Source: Pseudobacteroides sp. (lineage in GTDB: Bacteria; Bacillota; Clostridia; Acetivibrionales; DSM-2933). From it: a stretch of 64,000 nt of DNA. This document shows, piece after piece, positions 35,416 to 45,287 of this stretch (position 1 is the stretch's first letter; every line of letters starts with the position of its first letter). Where the stretch lies: assembly GCF_036567765.1 (NCBI RefSeq), contig NZ_DATCTU010000044.1:1-64000 (forward strand), written 5' to 3'. The position numbers and the translations under genes were made by a program. Under the pieces are notes generated by a model. That model was not told where the DNA came from, made no database searches, and worked only from the letters and a program-made list of their open reading frames with translations.

Positions 35416-36730
35416 CCAGACTCACTTCCTTTTGTTTTTTGATTAAAACAGCATTTGATATGATAAAACCTATACCTACTGCAATAAATGATAATCCCTT
35501 CAACAAAAATGACATTTCGGTATCAAAGAATCTTACAATAATGAGGGCTGAAATAATAAGCATACCTCCATTGGTTATTCCCATATGCTTCTTTCTTATC
35601 CCGTTAACTATTGTACTTAGTCCAAGAGCAAATATATAAATATTGTACAATATTACAGGGATAGATCCATCTTGTATCAAGGCTGCTGCCATATAGCAAA
35701 TTGCAGATAATATTGCTGCAAATCCGAATATCTGTGTAAAAGCATTCTTGGTTTTTAAATTCCTTATAAAAAGATAAACAGCTGCTGATAAGAGTATGGC
35801 AACAAGAATATAATCCACTATTCCGGCCAAATCATTAAATCTTGCCTCATGGCGGTACATAAGCCAACCTACGTGGTCCCAGAACCCTCTGAATGTCAAT
35901 AAAATGGAAACAACCAGTATGCCTATGGTACCTACAACATTAAAAGGCATCCGGTCAATTGAGTGGTTTTTGTTTATAAATGCTTTTTCTAGCAGATAGA
36001 GCACAGCGAAGAAACTACTGTAAATAACAATCCATAACCCAGGCAAAACCTTTTCCAGAACTATCCCGATAGATACACACAAGTTTAGTGATAAAGCCCA
36101 CAATAGCATTACCGATCGGTTTGATTCAATGTTTCTGAATGCTTTAATGATATAAGGTATCAGTATTGCCAATAGCCCCCAGTATAACACCGCGTAGCCT
36201 CCATCCGACTGCTCAAACCCCGCCCAGAATGTTATTCCAATAAGATAAAAAAGTGCTGGGGTAAATGCATCGAAAATATAAACAAGGGGTGCTATGAGAA
36301 GCATCCATGTGAGGGTAAAAACAGTCCTGTCTCCCGATATATTATAGGTCTGGCCTACAAGGGATATTGCAGCACCCACGGCAAGGATGATGAATGTCGA
36401 TACTCCTTCTTTCCAAGCCATCGAATCCCTCTTTTTTAGAATCACATAAATGCCAAGCACCTGTGAAATGATAAGAGGTGTGAAAGATAGTACGGTTCTA
36501 GCTGGAACTGACAAGGCATCCCAATTTTTCGCAAAAATAAGGATAATACCGCTACCAATAAGTATGGAACCCAGCGTTCCAAATATGGCAAGCATTATCC
36601 TGAGCCAGTTTCTCTCTTCAGGTTCTCCATAATATTTTTTGATTTCCTGTGCAGTTTCTTGAGTGAGTATGCCCTTTGATATCAAACCAGGCAATTCCTC
36701 ATAAAGCCATTTGATGTTTTTATCCTTCAT
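35399..36730 (-). CDS. DUF2157 multi-spanning membrane protein
   Basis: A 443-residue integral membrane protein. The first 50 residues are soluble (LYEELPGLISKGILTQETAQEIKKYY), the DUF2157 N-terminal signature. About 12 hydrophobic helices follow (for example GSILIGSGIILIFAKNW and AVGIGFIISNAVLI). Frames reaching upstream to 36742 begin at GTG inside the ribosome site, whereas ATG 36730 follows AGGTGG by 8 nt. Together with the GDYXXLXY gene it forms a two-gene operon of unknown function. Confidence 0.85.
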   Translation of the reverse strand: MKDKNIKWLYEELPGLISKGILTQETAQEIKKYYGEPEERNWLRIMLAIFGTLGSILIGSGIILIFAKNWDALSVPARTVLSFTPLIISQVLGIYVILKKRDSMAWKEGVSTFIILAVGAAISLVGQTYNISGDRTVFTLTWMLLIAPLVYIFDAFTPALFYLIGITFWAGFEQSDGGYAVLYWGLLAILIPYIIKAFRNIESNRSVMLLWALSLNLCVSIGIVLEKVLPGLWIVIYSSFFAVLYLLEKAFINKNHSIDRMPFNVVGTIGILVVSILLTFRGFWDHVGWLMYRHEARFNDLAGIVDYILVAILLSAAVYLFIRNLKTKNAFTQIFGFAAILSAICYMAAALIQDGSIPVILYNIYIFALGLSTIVNGIRKKHMGITNGGMLIISALIIVRFFDTEMSFLLKGLSFIAVGIGFIISNAVLIKKQKEVSLDEKAY

Positions 36731-36966
36731 GCTCATCACCACCTGTATTTTATATTATTATAATTATACCAATAATATTGGCCAATTATTGCTTTTTTGG
36801 TTATTGAAAGCTAATATTTACGAGGAATTTTTTCTGCCTGTAAGAAGTTGTTATCCATTTTATAGAACTTAAAAAAAATTATATTACGAAATATATTAAT
36901 GAGGTTTAATAATTGAATTTACATAAATGTAAATTATAAATTAATTTATTTTAGGAGGGAATTAGA

Positions 36967-38475
36967 ATGAAAACAAATATTAGAAAGCTGCTAATTTTTA
37001 TACTCATTCTCGTTGTTGCTGTAACATCATCTATCAACTTTACAGTAATAACACAAGCAGCAAGTGATGTAACAGTCAATTTATCGGCACAAAAACAAGT
37101 AATTCGAGGTTTTGGAGGAATAAACTTTCCAACTTGGATTGATGATTTGACAGAATCTCAAAGAGAAACAGCTTTTGGTAATGGAGAAAAGCAGCTAGGT
37201 TTTTCTATTTTAAGAATCCATGTAGACGATATTAGAGATAATTGGTCCAAAGAAATAGCTACAGCAAAAGCAGCTATTAAAAAGGGTGCAATAGTTTTTG
37301 CTTCCCCATGGAATCCCCCAAGCAGCATGACTGAGACCGTCAATGGAAAAAAACGACTCAGGTACGATAAGTACGCTGCGTATGCACAGCATCTTAACGA
37401 TTTCGTCTCGTACATGAAGGAAAATGGTGTGGATTTGTACGCTATTTCAGTCCAAAACGAGCCTGATTATGCACATGAGTGGACATGGTGGACTCCAGAG
37501 GAAATGCTTAAATTCATGAAGGAAAACGCTAAATCAATTAACTGCAGAGTAATAGCACCAGAGTCATTTCAATACCTGAAAAATATCTCTGACCCTATTT
37601 TGAACGATCCGACGGCTCTTGCCAATATGGACATTCTCGGTGCTCACCTATATGGTACACAAGTCAGTGCATTTCCTTATCCTCTTTTCAAACAAAAAGG
37701 AGCAGGAAAAGATCTCTGGATGACAGAAGTATATGTTCCAAATAGTGAAGCCAACTCAGCGGATCGCTGGCCTGAAGCATTGGATGTGGCGACTCATATG
37801 CATAATTCCATGGTAGAGGCAGAGTTCCAGGCATATGTGTGGTGGTACATACGCAGATCATATGGTCCAATGAAAGAGGATGGTACTATAAGCAAGCGTG
37901 GTTATATGATGGCTCATTTCTCCAAATTTGTTCGTCCTGATTATGTAAGGGTTGATGCAACGAAGAATCCAAATACAAACGTATACATTTCTGCCTATAA
38001 AGGTGATAATAAAGCTGTTATTGTGGCAATAAACAAAGGTACTTCCGCAGTAAGCCAGAAATTCAATGTACAAGGTGCAGCATCCTTATCAAAAGTCACT
38101 CCCTGGGTTACTACAGGCAGCAGCAACATGGCAGCAGGATCTTCCATAAATGTATCCGGCGGTTCCTTTACTGCTCAGCTTCCTGCACAAAGCATTACAA
38201 CCTATGTTGGCGAATTGGCGGATGCTGCAACACCAACTCCTACACATACTCCAACACCTACATATACAAAAATTCCTTCAACTCCGGATATAAGTGTTGA
38301 TCTAAATCGTGATGGTGTGGTAAACATGGCAGATGTTATTTTACTTGCTACCAGATTTAACAGTACAAAAGGAGATTCAAAGTTTGTTGATGCTTATGAC
38401 TTAACCAGGGATGGAGCAATAAATATGGCAGACGTGATAATGATAGCGGGTCAATTCAACAAAAGTATAGCATGA
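36967..38475 (+). CDS. Cellulosomal GH30 glucuronoxylanase with type II-like dockerin
   Basis: A 502-residue secreted enzyme. Signal peptide 1-32. GH30 subfamily 8-like catalytic domain at about 35-415: RGFGGINFPTW near 42, acid/base Glu in VQNEPDY near 166, nucleophile Glu in WMTEVY near 256, and WWYIRRSYGPM near 295, which supplies the Arg that recognises the glucuronate side chain of xylan in XynC-type enzymes. The C-terminal side-associated beta domain ends at YVGE. A Thr/Pro linker precedes a dockerin at about 440-498 (DLNRDGVVNMAD and DLTRDGAINMAD, 34 apart). The ribosome site AGGAGG lies 9 nt before ATG. It has its own terminator. Confidence 0.94.
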   Translation: MKTNIRKLLIFILILVVAVTSSINFTVITQAASDVTVNLSAQKQVIRGFGGINFPTWIDDLTESQRETAFGNGEKQLGFSILRIHVDDIRDNWSKEIATAKAAIKKGAIVFASPWNPPSSMTETVNGKKRLRYDKYAAYAQHLNDFVSYMKENGVDLYAISVQNEPDYAHEWTWWTPEEMLKFMKENAKSINCRVIAPESFQYLKNISDPILNDPTALANMDILGAHLYGTQVSAFPYPLFKQKGAGKDLWMTEVYVPNSEANSADRWPEALDVATHMHNSMVEAEFQAYVWWYIRRSYGPMKEDGTISKRGYMMAHFSKFVRPDYVRVDATKNPNTNVYISAYKGDNKAVIVAINKGTSAVSQKFNVQGAASLSKVTPWVTTGSSNMAAGSSINVSGGSFTAQLPAQSITTYVGELADAATPTPTHTPTPTYTKIPSTPDISVDLNRDGVVNMADVILLATRFNSTKGDSKFVDAYDLTRDGAINMADVIMIAGQFNKSIA

Positions 38476-38544
38476 TCTAACAGAGGGTAACAGGGCTTAA
38501 GCAAAACTATATATTAATATATTTCATGAATATGAAATCTTAGT

Positions 38545-38577
38545 AGGAGTAGGCAGTCTGCCTGCTCCTTTTATTTT
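38545..38577 (+). terminator. Terminator of the GH30 gene
   Basis: Stem AGGAGTAGGC with GCCTGCTCCT (one wobble) and a TTTTATTTT tail. Confidence 0.85.
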
Positions 38578-38689
38578 ATCCGGAGTTTGAAAGCTAGTGA
38601 ATCTGAGCTTATAAATCCCTCTATTATCTATAGAGTATTCAATTCACGCTTCTATTAACAGATATTACCACCTCCCCTGCAAGGGCTCT

Positions 38690-39490
38690 CTACCTCTTAC
38701 TGATAATCCCCATGACAGTGTTTTGCATCTCCATAATATCCCTTATATCCACATCACCCCATTCTTCAAGACATCCCTTAACCGCCGCCGCAAACTCAGC
38801 ATAATTGCAGTTTCCGGCCCTCTCACCCATACCTCCTATTGTGCAATCAATAAAATCGGCTCCCGCCAAATATGCCGCTATGGAATTGGCAACAGCCATA
38901 CCCAAATCGTTATGGGCATGAAATTCTACGTCTATTCCAATTTTTGACCTTATAGCCGATATTTCCTCATACACTTTCTGTCTATGACATACTCCTACCG
39001 TATCCGCATATCTTACCCTTTTTATGCCCTCGATGGAAACCTCTGAAATCACATCAAGGAGGAACCCGAAGTCCGCTCTCGATGCATCCTCCAATCCAAC
39101 CGTTACCTCACAGCCGCTTTCAAGGGCAAAACAGACACACCTTTTAAGCGTATCTATAACCCAGGTTCTTTCCTTTCTTAATTTAGATTTTATCTGAATG
39201 TCGGAAGTCGGAACAGATATATGTATAATATCCGGTTCACACTCCATCGAGTGCCTTATATCCTCAATATTAATCCTGTTCCAGGCAGAAATCCTGCTTT
39301 TAATACCCAGAGCTGCAATTCTCTTTATGCTCATCTTCTCATCTCCACCCATGGCAGGGACCCCTGCTTCTATCTGATAAATCCCAGCTTTATCAAGAAG
39401 CCTGGCAATCTGGACCTTTTCATCACAACTTAAGGCAACACCTGCTTTTTGCTCCCCATCCCTTAATGTAGTGTCCACAATCCTGATCAT
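38690..39490 (-). CDS. nifV-alpha: Homocitrate synthase, catalytic N-terminal-type subunit (split NifV)
   Basis: It makes homocitrate, the organic ligand of FeMo-cofactor, from acetyl-CoA and 2-oxoglutarate. The 266 residues correspond to the TIM barrel alone: VDTTLRDGEQKAGVA near residue 4, FHAHNDLGMAVAN near 195 (metal-binding His) and GMGERAGN. It lacks the C-terminal part carrying HADG and GKHSG, which is encoded by the neighbouring gene. I chose ATG 39490 because GGAGGGG lies just upstream; an open frame to 39541 has no ribosome site. C. pasteurianum has the same split and the same order after modB. Use of the alpha name for this half is from memory. Confidence 0.85.
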   Translation of the reverse strand: MIRIVDTTLRDGEQKAGVALSCDEKVQIARLLDKAGIYQIEAGVPAMGGDEKMSIKRIAALGIKSRISAWNRINIEDIRHSMECEPDIIHISVPTSDIQIKSKLRKERTWVIDTLKRCVCFALESGCEVTVGLEDASRADFGFLLDVISEVSIEGIKRVRYADTVGVCHRQKVYEEISAIRSKIGIDVEFHAHNDLGMAVANSIAAYLAGADFIDCTIGGMGERAGNCNYAEFAAAVKGCLEEWGDVDIRDIMEMQNTVMGIISKR

Positions 39491-39509
39491 AGCACCCCTC
39501 CATTGTGTA

Positions 39510-40574
39510 TTACAAACAACATAATTCCCTGGACAGTACAATGTCCTTTAGCTCATGGTCATACAATTCCCTTTTGACATGAATGCTTTTAGTCCTTACC
39601 ATATCCAGTACAGTACAAATTTTATCCTCATCAACATCATGACCGAGCTCCTTAAGTTTCTTACATACCGATTTCTTACCCGAATGCTTGCCTATGACAA
39701 GCTTCCTTTGCTGGCCAACCACTAATGGGTTGAAGGGCTCGTATGTGGATGGGTCCTTCTCTATACCGTCCGCATGTATTCCCGATTCATACTTGAATAT
39801 ATCCTCACCTAAAACAGGCTTGTTGTCAGGCACAACTAATCCTGTCAGCTTACAGAAGGATTTTTTTAATTGAGGCAATATATCAAGTTTAGTATTGGTT
39901 TTAAGATCCATAAGCAGTCTTGTTGCCATCAAAACCTCTTCAATTGCCGCAAATCCTTTTCCGCTCCCATACCCCATAAATGTTCCCGTAACAGTGTTCA
40001 CGCCGCCCATTATTCCTTCTAAGCTTAAGGCCGTGGCTATGCTATATGTATTATCGGGACAAATATCAATATCCATATTGTATTTTTTGCTTATGTCCCT
40101 GAGAATTTCTAGCCACCCATCAGAAACAACCCTGTCGAGTCCCTTGATTCTCAGTTTGCCTGTACTTCTTAATTTCCCCATAGCCAGCATCTTATCCAGT
40201 TTGTAAAGATCCCCGATATTTTCAACCTTATATTCAACTGTTACTGCCAATCCACTTTTTAAAATAACGTCGCAGAAATAGGGATTTATAAGTTTTATCC
40301 ACTTAACAACACAATATTTGATTCCCCTTCTGATACACTCTTCTACTTCGTACTCGGAGTTTGCCCTATAAATAAAGTCAATTCCCTTTGGCATTTTTTT
40401 AACCTTTTTCATTACAGCTGAATCTACCTCAAAAAGGTCTATGCCCATTATTTTAACAAGGTTGCAAAAACTGAGCACATCATTCCCGCTAAAGTTATTT
40501 TTGCCGGCAAAAACCTCCGGCAGCGTTCTGTCGATTATCTTTAGAATCCTGTTATTTCCCAAAAACAACGCCAT
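39510..40574 (-). CDS. nifV-omega: Homocitrate synthase, second subunit (split NifV)
   Basis: A 354-residue partner of the catalytic half. Its barrel is degenerate: the usual DTTLRDGEQ is IIDRTLPEVF, and the HAHND position has no equivalent, so it probably cannot catalyse alone. The C-terminal third keeps NifV features, DNKPVLGEDIF, SGIHADGI and VIGKHSGKKSV, which shape the active-site lid and dimer. ATG 40574 follows GAGGTG by 6 nt; the in-frame GTG at 40583 is inside that site. The two subunits are separated by 19 nt and presumably form a heteromer. Confidence 0.82.
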   Translation of the reverse strand: MALFLGNNRILKIIDRTLPEVFAGKNNFSGNDVLSFCNLVKIMGIDLFEVDSAVMKKVKKMPKGIDFIYRANSEYEVEECIRRGIKYCVVKWIKLINPYFCDVILKSGLAVTVEYKVENIGDLYKLDKMLAMGKLRSTGKLRIKGLDRVVSDGWLEILRDISKKYNMDIDICPDNTYSIATALSLEGIMGGVNTVTGTFMGYGSGKGFAAIEEVLMATRLLMDLKTNTKLDILPQLKKSFCKLTGLVVPDNKPVLGEDIFKYESGIHADGIEKDPSTYEPFNPLVVGQQRKLVIGKHSGKKSVCKKLKELGHDVDEDKICTVLDMVRTKSIHVKRELYDHELKDIVLSRELCCL

Positions 40575-40584
40575 AATATGCACC

Positions 40585-41445
40585 TCATTCCCCTAACCAT
40601 ATTTTTGTTATAAACAACATAATAAAGGTTATTAAAAAAAGTATCGTGGCTAGAGCAGCCGCTTGACTTATATCAGTCTGCATCAGAGTGTATATCTCCA
40701 AAGGCATGGTTCTGGTTTTGCCCATGATATTTCCAGCAAACATGATGGTGGCACCAAACTCACCTAATGCCCTGGTCCACGAAAGGACAAGCCCTACAAC
40801 TATAGGCTTTTTTATCATTGGGATAACAATTTTCAAAAAAGTCTCTATTTTACCAGCACCCATAACATAAGTTATCTCAAGTATTTCAGGCTCTATTGCG
40901 TCTGTGGCTGTTTTTAGAACCTTTATATAAAGCCCTGACGCAACAAAAAACTGAGCTAAAATAACAGCAATGGGGGTAAAAACCACTTCAATCCCTATGC
41001 CTTCAAGTAATTTTCCTATAAATCCGTTTCTTCCAAACATAAGAAGCAAACCAATTCCTGCCACTGCCGGCGGTAGTACCGCAGGTACATTGACCACCAT
41101 ATCAAGCAATTTGGTAAATACACTCTTCTTGTTATTCATAAGAATAAATACCACAGGAGTACCCAGCACAAATGTAAGAATCAGGCTTAATGTAGTTGTT
41201 ATCAAGCTTATACCTATGGCAGACAGACTTTCAATGCTTTTTAATGAAAACAAAGTATTTACTAGCCCTGCCGTGCGGATTATGGAAACTATGGGAATGA
41301 TTATAATTGTAAAGTAAAGAAGGACAGTTATAGCTATAAATCCCAATAGAAGTTTTTCTTTATCAACTCTTAGCTTATTGACACTAAAAGTGTGCCCCAT
41401 ATCTTCTGCCTTAAACTTTACCGCACTTACACCACTTCTATCCAT
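40585..41445 (-). CDS. modB: Molybdate ABC transporter permease
   Basis: The membrane channel of the molybdate importer, 286 residues with about six helices. The EAA-loop signature that contacts the ATPase is in VMGAGKIETFLKIVIPMI, and RALGEFGATIMFAGN is typical of ModB/CysT permeases. It lies between modA and the split nifV genes, matching the need for Mo in nitrogenase. No modC ATPase gene is found in the window and the protein is too short to be a ModB-ModC fusion, so the ATPase must be encoded elsewhere. Confidence 0.92.
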   Translation of the reverse strand: MDRSGVSAVKFKAEDMGHTFSVNKLRVDKEKLLLGFIAITVLLYFTIIIIPIVSIIRTAGLVNTLFSLKSIESLSAIGISLITTTLSLILTFVLGTPVVFILMNNKKSVFTKLLDMVVNVPAVLPPAVAGIGLLLMFGRNGFIGKLLEGIGIEVVFTPIAVILAQFFVASGLYIKVLKTATDAIEPEILEITYVMGAGKIETFLKIVIPMIKKPIVVGLVLSWTRALGEFGATIMFAGNIMGKTRTMPLEIYTLMQTDISQAAALATILFLITFIMLFITKIWLGE

Positions 41446-41472
41446 ATAACCGCACCTCCTTATACCTTAGTT

Positions 41473-42279
41473 TTAGTCAGTAATAAACTTATATTTTTGA
41501 AGCAGCTTCTTCCCCTCATCAGATAAAACATAATCATAAAACCTTTTAACTAAGTCCCTGTTCTCCGAGCCACTTAAGACAGCTATGGGATAGGATGCAA
41601 TGATTTTGTCGAAAGCAGGTATTTCTATTGCTTTCAATATTGAAGGATTAGCTTTCGTAAGATCTGTTACATAAACTACCCCTGCATCAACCTCATTCAA
41701 ATAAACCTTACTTACAACATCCTTAACGTTAAGCTCCCTTGTTCTTATATTAATTTCTATAAGCTTCTTCTCTTCCTTATTTATTTCTCCGTCAATTAAC
41801 GCTTGTTCCAAAGCTTTTATCCAGTACATCCCCACAGGAACACTTTTATCTCCAACAGCTATTCTAATGCCCTTTGAAGTCAGACTTTTCAGATCTTTAA
41901 CATCATACTTGGATCTTCTGTTATTGGCTATAACAAGCTTATTTTTGGCAAAAACCTTATACTCACCAAGAAATCCCTTGTCTTTTAGTTCATCCATAAA
42001 ACTTAACCCGGCACTGGCATAAATATCAGCTTTAACACCGTTTTCCAATGAGGTTTTAAGGGTCTGGCTTCCTGCAAAGTTAAACTCAACCTTCACACCG
42101 TTGCCTTCCTTGCTTTCAAACTCCCTGCCGATCTCGGTAAAACTTTCACTGAGACTGGCAGCCGCAAACACAATGATCCTTTCCTTACTACTTTCAGCAG
42201 CTGTTTCATTTTCACCCCTACAGCCGGAAGCCATGCATAGTATAACTATAGCTAGCAGTAAAACATATATCTTATTCAT
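41473..42279 (-). CDS. modA: Molybdate-binding lipoprotein
   Basis: The extracellular receptor of the molybdate importer, 268 residues. A lipoprotein signal (CMASGC, lipid-anchored Cys near 19) precedes a type II periplasmic-binding fold. Family motifs: FAAASLSESFTEIG near 43, FNFAGSQTLKTSLENG, KADIYASA near 90, and VDAGVVYVTD near 215. ATG 42279 is used; a GTG three codons earlier lies in the ribosome site. The 27-nt gap to modB indicates co-transcription. Confidence 0.93.
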   Translation of the reverse strand: MNKIYVLLLAIVILCMASGCRGENETAAESSKERIIVFAAASLSESFTEIGREFESKEGNGVKVEFNFAGSQTLKTSLENGVKADIYASAGLSFMDELKDKGFLGEYKVFAKNKLVIANNRRSKYDVKDLKSLTSKGIRIAVGDKSVPVGMYWIKALEQALIDGEINKEEKKLIEINIRTRELNVKDVVSKVYLNEVDAGVVYVTDLTKANPSILKAIEIPAFDKIIASYPIAVLSGSENRDLVKRFYDYVLSDEGKKLLQKYKFITD

Positions 42280-42302
42280 TTCAACCACCCCTATACCATG
42301 TG

Positions 42303-42614
42303 CTACTTAATTTCCAATCTACTGACTATCCTGCCGTTTTCCAAATGCTCTTCAACAATTTCAGTGACATCCTCTACAGTTACCTCTTTATACCATACGC
42401 CATCGGGATATACTATAACCACGGGTCCTTTGCTGCAAATCCCCAGACATCCTGTATTCGTAATGAGAATATCTCCCCCCATTTCCCTCTCTTCTATTTC
42501 CTCCATAAACCTCTGAATGACGGAAACCGAATCTTTAGAGAAACAATATCCCTTCTGCTGCCCTGTAACCCTTGAACTTGAACAAACAAACACATGATAC
42601 TTTGGCTTTTGCAT
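42303..42614 (-). CDS. Thioredoxin-like 2Fe-2S ferredoxin
   Basis: A 103-residue ferredoxin of the Shethna/thioredoxin-like type. The four cluster Cys are C11, C24, C56 and C60, in the contexts HVFVCSSSR, GYCFSKD and NTGCLGICSKGPVVIVYPDGVWY. Such ferredoxins donate electrons or serve cluster assembly in nif systems. It lies 14 nt after the nifN-B gene and before modA, a position not occupied in the C. pasteurianum order as I recall it. Confidence 0.88.
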   Translation of the reverse strand: MQKPKYHVFVCSSSRVTGQQKGYCFSKDSVSVIQRFMEEIEEREMGGDILITNTGCLGICSKGPVVIVYPDGVWYKEVTVEDVTEIVEEHLENGRIVSRLEIK

Positions 42615-42628
42615 AACACATCTCCTCC

Positions 42629-45259
42629 TTATACAACCAGATCCATCCGGTCTTTTTTAGAAAGTTCCTCCGCCGCATTCTTTACAGCGTCTTCAATCCT
42701 CTCGCAGGTCTGAATTACCTTAATCCCTACTTTTTCAAGCTCTTTTGACGGATTGTAACCTATTCTCATTGTGATAACAGCGTTGCAATCAGAAATAGTC
42801 TTTATAATTGTTTGAATTTTATCATCATGCTCACAGTCCTCGCTGCCCGTGCAGTACTTCTTAATCAAACGCTGTTCAACGAGCTCCAAGCCTGATTCAT
42901 TGTACTTGTAGATATAAAACCCTTCAGATTGGCCGAAATGCTGATCAACAAAGATGTTTGTTTTAGTCGCCACCGCAAAAGTATACATCTTCTTTTTTCC
43001 ACCTTTTATATTTTCACTGCATCCTGTGGAGCATTTGGTATTCATAAACTCCGATGATACGTCTTCATCCAAAGTTCCTATTGCATCTGCCCTGCATTGC
43101 CTGCAGTGGTACATCTGCTTTAGGTGTATATTGCATTTTTTTCTAAGGTCATTAAGCTCCTTGTTACTGGTCATGGGCATATTTTCAAACATGCTTCCTG
43201 CTGCTGGTATGAGAGGCATTATATTGGTCATAAAGGCACCATATTCTTTTACCCTTTCTACTACAGACTCAATGTGATTATCATTTATGCCCTTTATCAT
43301 AACAATATTGACTTTACATACAATTCCTCTAGAGGATAGATATTTGAGACCTGCAAGCTGATTTGCCAGGAGAATTTCTGCTGCTTTTTCACCTGTAAGC
43401 TTAACCCCCATAAAGTTCACTTCCCTGTAAACGAGTGCCCCTACTTTAGGGTCTATGGCGTTTATTGTGATTGTTACGTGAGTTACACCCAGCCTAATTA
43501 TTTCATCTGCATAATACATGAGCATCAGTCCATTGGTGGAAAGGCAAAATGTTATGTCAGGGTCAACAGCTTTTATCATTTCAAGAGATTTCTTAGTATC
43601 GTCAAAATTGGCTAATGCATCTCCTGGTCCTGCAATCCCAATTACTTTTAGATTCTGCACCTTTTGTCTTACATTAAGAAATTTTTCCAGGGCCTCCTCA
43701 GGAGTTAAGACTTTACTGGTTACGCCGGGCCTGCTTTCATTCTGGCAGTCATATTTTCTATTGCAGTAATTGCAGGAAATGTTACATCCCGGTGCAACAG
43801 GCAGATGCATCCTGGCATTCTGACATCCTCCGCTGAAGCATGGATGGGTCGACGTCTTCTCTTCAATAGACAGTCTTTCATTCTTTGCTTCTTCCATTGC
43901 TTCATTACCTTTATAATACTTGTCGTACATACTTCTTCTGTATTTGTTGTATTTATTTTCAATAAGTGTATTTGTAATTTCATCAAGGAGCCTCAGAGTC
44001 CCATTATAGCCGGTTATGACCTGCCTTTGGGCACCTACCCTGTCATGTACGGGGAAACCTACCCTGACTAATGGAATTCCATCTTTTTCTGTAATTACTT
44101 TTCCATCGGAGTTTCCAATAAGTATATTGGCCTTTAGGCTGTTTGCCTTCTCTCTAATAGTGTCAAAATCGGTATCGTCCAATACCACAGGTTTCTCTTC
44201 GTAGGTTTTTGGAGGAACAAGCTGCCCTATAACCTTATTTTGAGATCCTGTTGAAAGCAATACAGGCTTGATACCATTCTCAAAACATAGTTTTCCTAAT
44301 GCATATACCAGCTCAGGCTCACCATAAATGACAGCCTTTCCCTCAGAGTTAAACTTATGTGAATCTATCATTCCGTCTATCAATCTACCCTTTTCCTTCA
44401 GAATCTTATCAGGTACAGGCTTTCCTTTGATTTCAGAAAGGATATTTAAAAACAAATCGGTATTTTCAATTCCAATTGGTAATGGACACCTATAAAACTT
44501 TACCCCCCATTTGTCCAAAAGGTATTGCCCAGGCGACAATTCCTTGCTGATTGTATATCCTATTTCAATACTGGCAGGAGCTCCGGGCATATTCACTATG
44601 TCACTTATTTTTGTCCCTCCAGGAGGAATACGTTTATAATCCCTGCTGTAAGGTGCATCAAGGGTTTCAGACACATCCGGAAACATTGTGTAAGATATCT
44701 TGAATGCTTCAAGTATTTCTTTTATGTTCCTCACATCTCCCGGATTTAGATTACTTACAATTATATTGACTTTGCTATTTGGCTTGCTGTTTTTTGCCAG
44801 TCCTGAAACCATTGCCTTGAGGGCTGAAAAATATCCTTCAAACTGGGTTCCCCCATACCCCGGAGTGGGAACAGGCACTATTTTAAGATTTTTTATCTCT
44901 TCCTCTTCTTTAAATTCCGTTACTATCCTATTTATATCTTCCCCAATTGTTTCTGCAAGGCATGTAGTTGCAACACCGATTATATCCGGGTTATAAACCT
45001 TGATAATGTTTAAAAGGCCCTTTTTCAGGTTGTTCTCTCCGCCATAAACGGTTCCTTCTTCACTTAGTGAGGAAGATCCTATATCAATAGGTTCGTTATA
45101 GTGGCCCGTCATATGCCTTCTTATATAGGTGCTGCAGCCTTGTGATCCGTGAAGCAGGAGGATACTGTTTTCAATTCCCTTAAATGCCAGTGCCGCTCCC
45201 ATAGGCATACACATTTTACAAGGATTCATATTTAAGTTTACAAAGTTTGTGCCCGCCAT
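42629..45259 (-). CDS. nifN-B: NifN-NifB fusion for FeMo-cofactor assembly
   Basis: An 876-residue fusion. Residues 1-440 are the NifN scaffold (NPCKMCMPMGAALAFKG, LLHGSQGCSTYIRRH, TTCLAETIGEDI). Residues 465-876 are NifB: HPCFSGGCQNARMHLPVAPGCNISCNYCNRKYDC gives the radical-SAM CxxxCxxC together with an N-terminal accessory Cys. A C-terminal NifX/NafY-like domain (FAVATKTNIFVDQHFGQ) begins near 762. NifB builds the carbide-containing NifB-co core and NifN with NifE matures it, so the fusion may channel the intermediate. C. pasteurianum has the same fusion. ATG 45259 is favoured over the GTG three codons upstream. Confidence 0.95.
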   Translation of the reverse strand: MAGTNFVNLNMNPCKMCMPMGAALAFKGIENSILLLHGSQGCSTYIRRHMTGHYNEPIDIGSSSLSEEGTVYGGENNLKKGLLNIIKVYNPDIIGVATTCLAETIGEDINRIVTEFKEEEEIKNLKIVPVPTPGYGGTQFEGYFSALKAMVSGLAKNSKPNSKVNIIVSNLNPGDVRNIKEILEAFKISYTMFPDVSETLDAPYSRDYKRIPPGGTKISDIVNMPGAPASIEIGYTISKELSPGQYLLDKWGVKFYRCPLPIGIENTDLFLNILSEIKGKPVPDKILKEKGRLIDGMIDSHKFNSEGKAVIYGEPELVYALGKLCFENGIKPVLLSTGSQNKVIGQLVPPKTYEEKPVVLDDTDFDTIREKANSLKANILIGNSDGKVITEKDGIPLVRVGFPVHDRVGAQRQVITGYNGTLRLLDEITNTLIENKYNKYRRSMYDKYYKGNEAMEEAKNERLSIEEKTSTHPCFSGGCQNARMHLPVAPGCNISCNYCNRKYDCQNESRPGVTSKVLTPEEALEKFLNVRQKVQNLKVIGIAGPGDALANFDDTKKSLEMIKAVDPDITFCLSTNGLMLMYYADEIIRLGVTHVTITINAIDPKVGALVYREVNFMGVKLTGEKAAEILLANQLAGLKYLSSRGIVCKVNIVMIKGINDNHIESVVERVKEYGAFMTNIMPLIPAAGSMFENMPMTSNKELNDLRKKCNIHLKQMYHCRQCRADAIGTLDEDVSSEFMNTKCSTGCSENIKGGKKKMYTFAVATKTNIFVDQHFGQSEGFYIYKYNESGLELVEQRLIKKYCTGSEDCEHDDKIQTIIKTISDCNAVITMRIGYNPSKELEKVGIKVIQTCERIEDAVKNAAEELSKKDRMDLVV

Positions 45260-45287
45260 ATTAATCACCCCAATTCCGTATCAAATG

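Noticed and set aside
36967-38475. GH30 dockerin as a type I dockerin
   Set aside because: Its calcium loops are 34 residues apart with FNSTKGD between them and lack the Ser-Thr recognition pair, so it follows the type II pattern.
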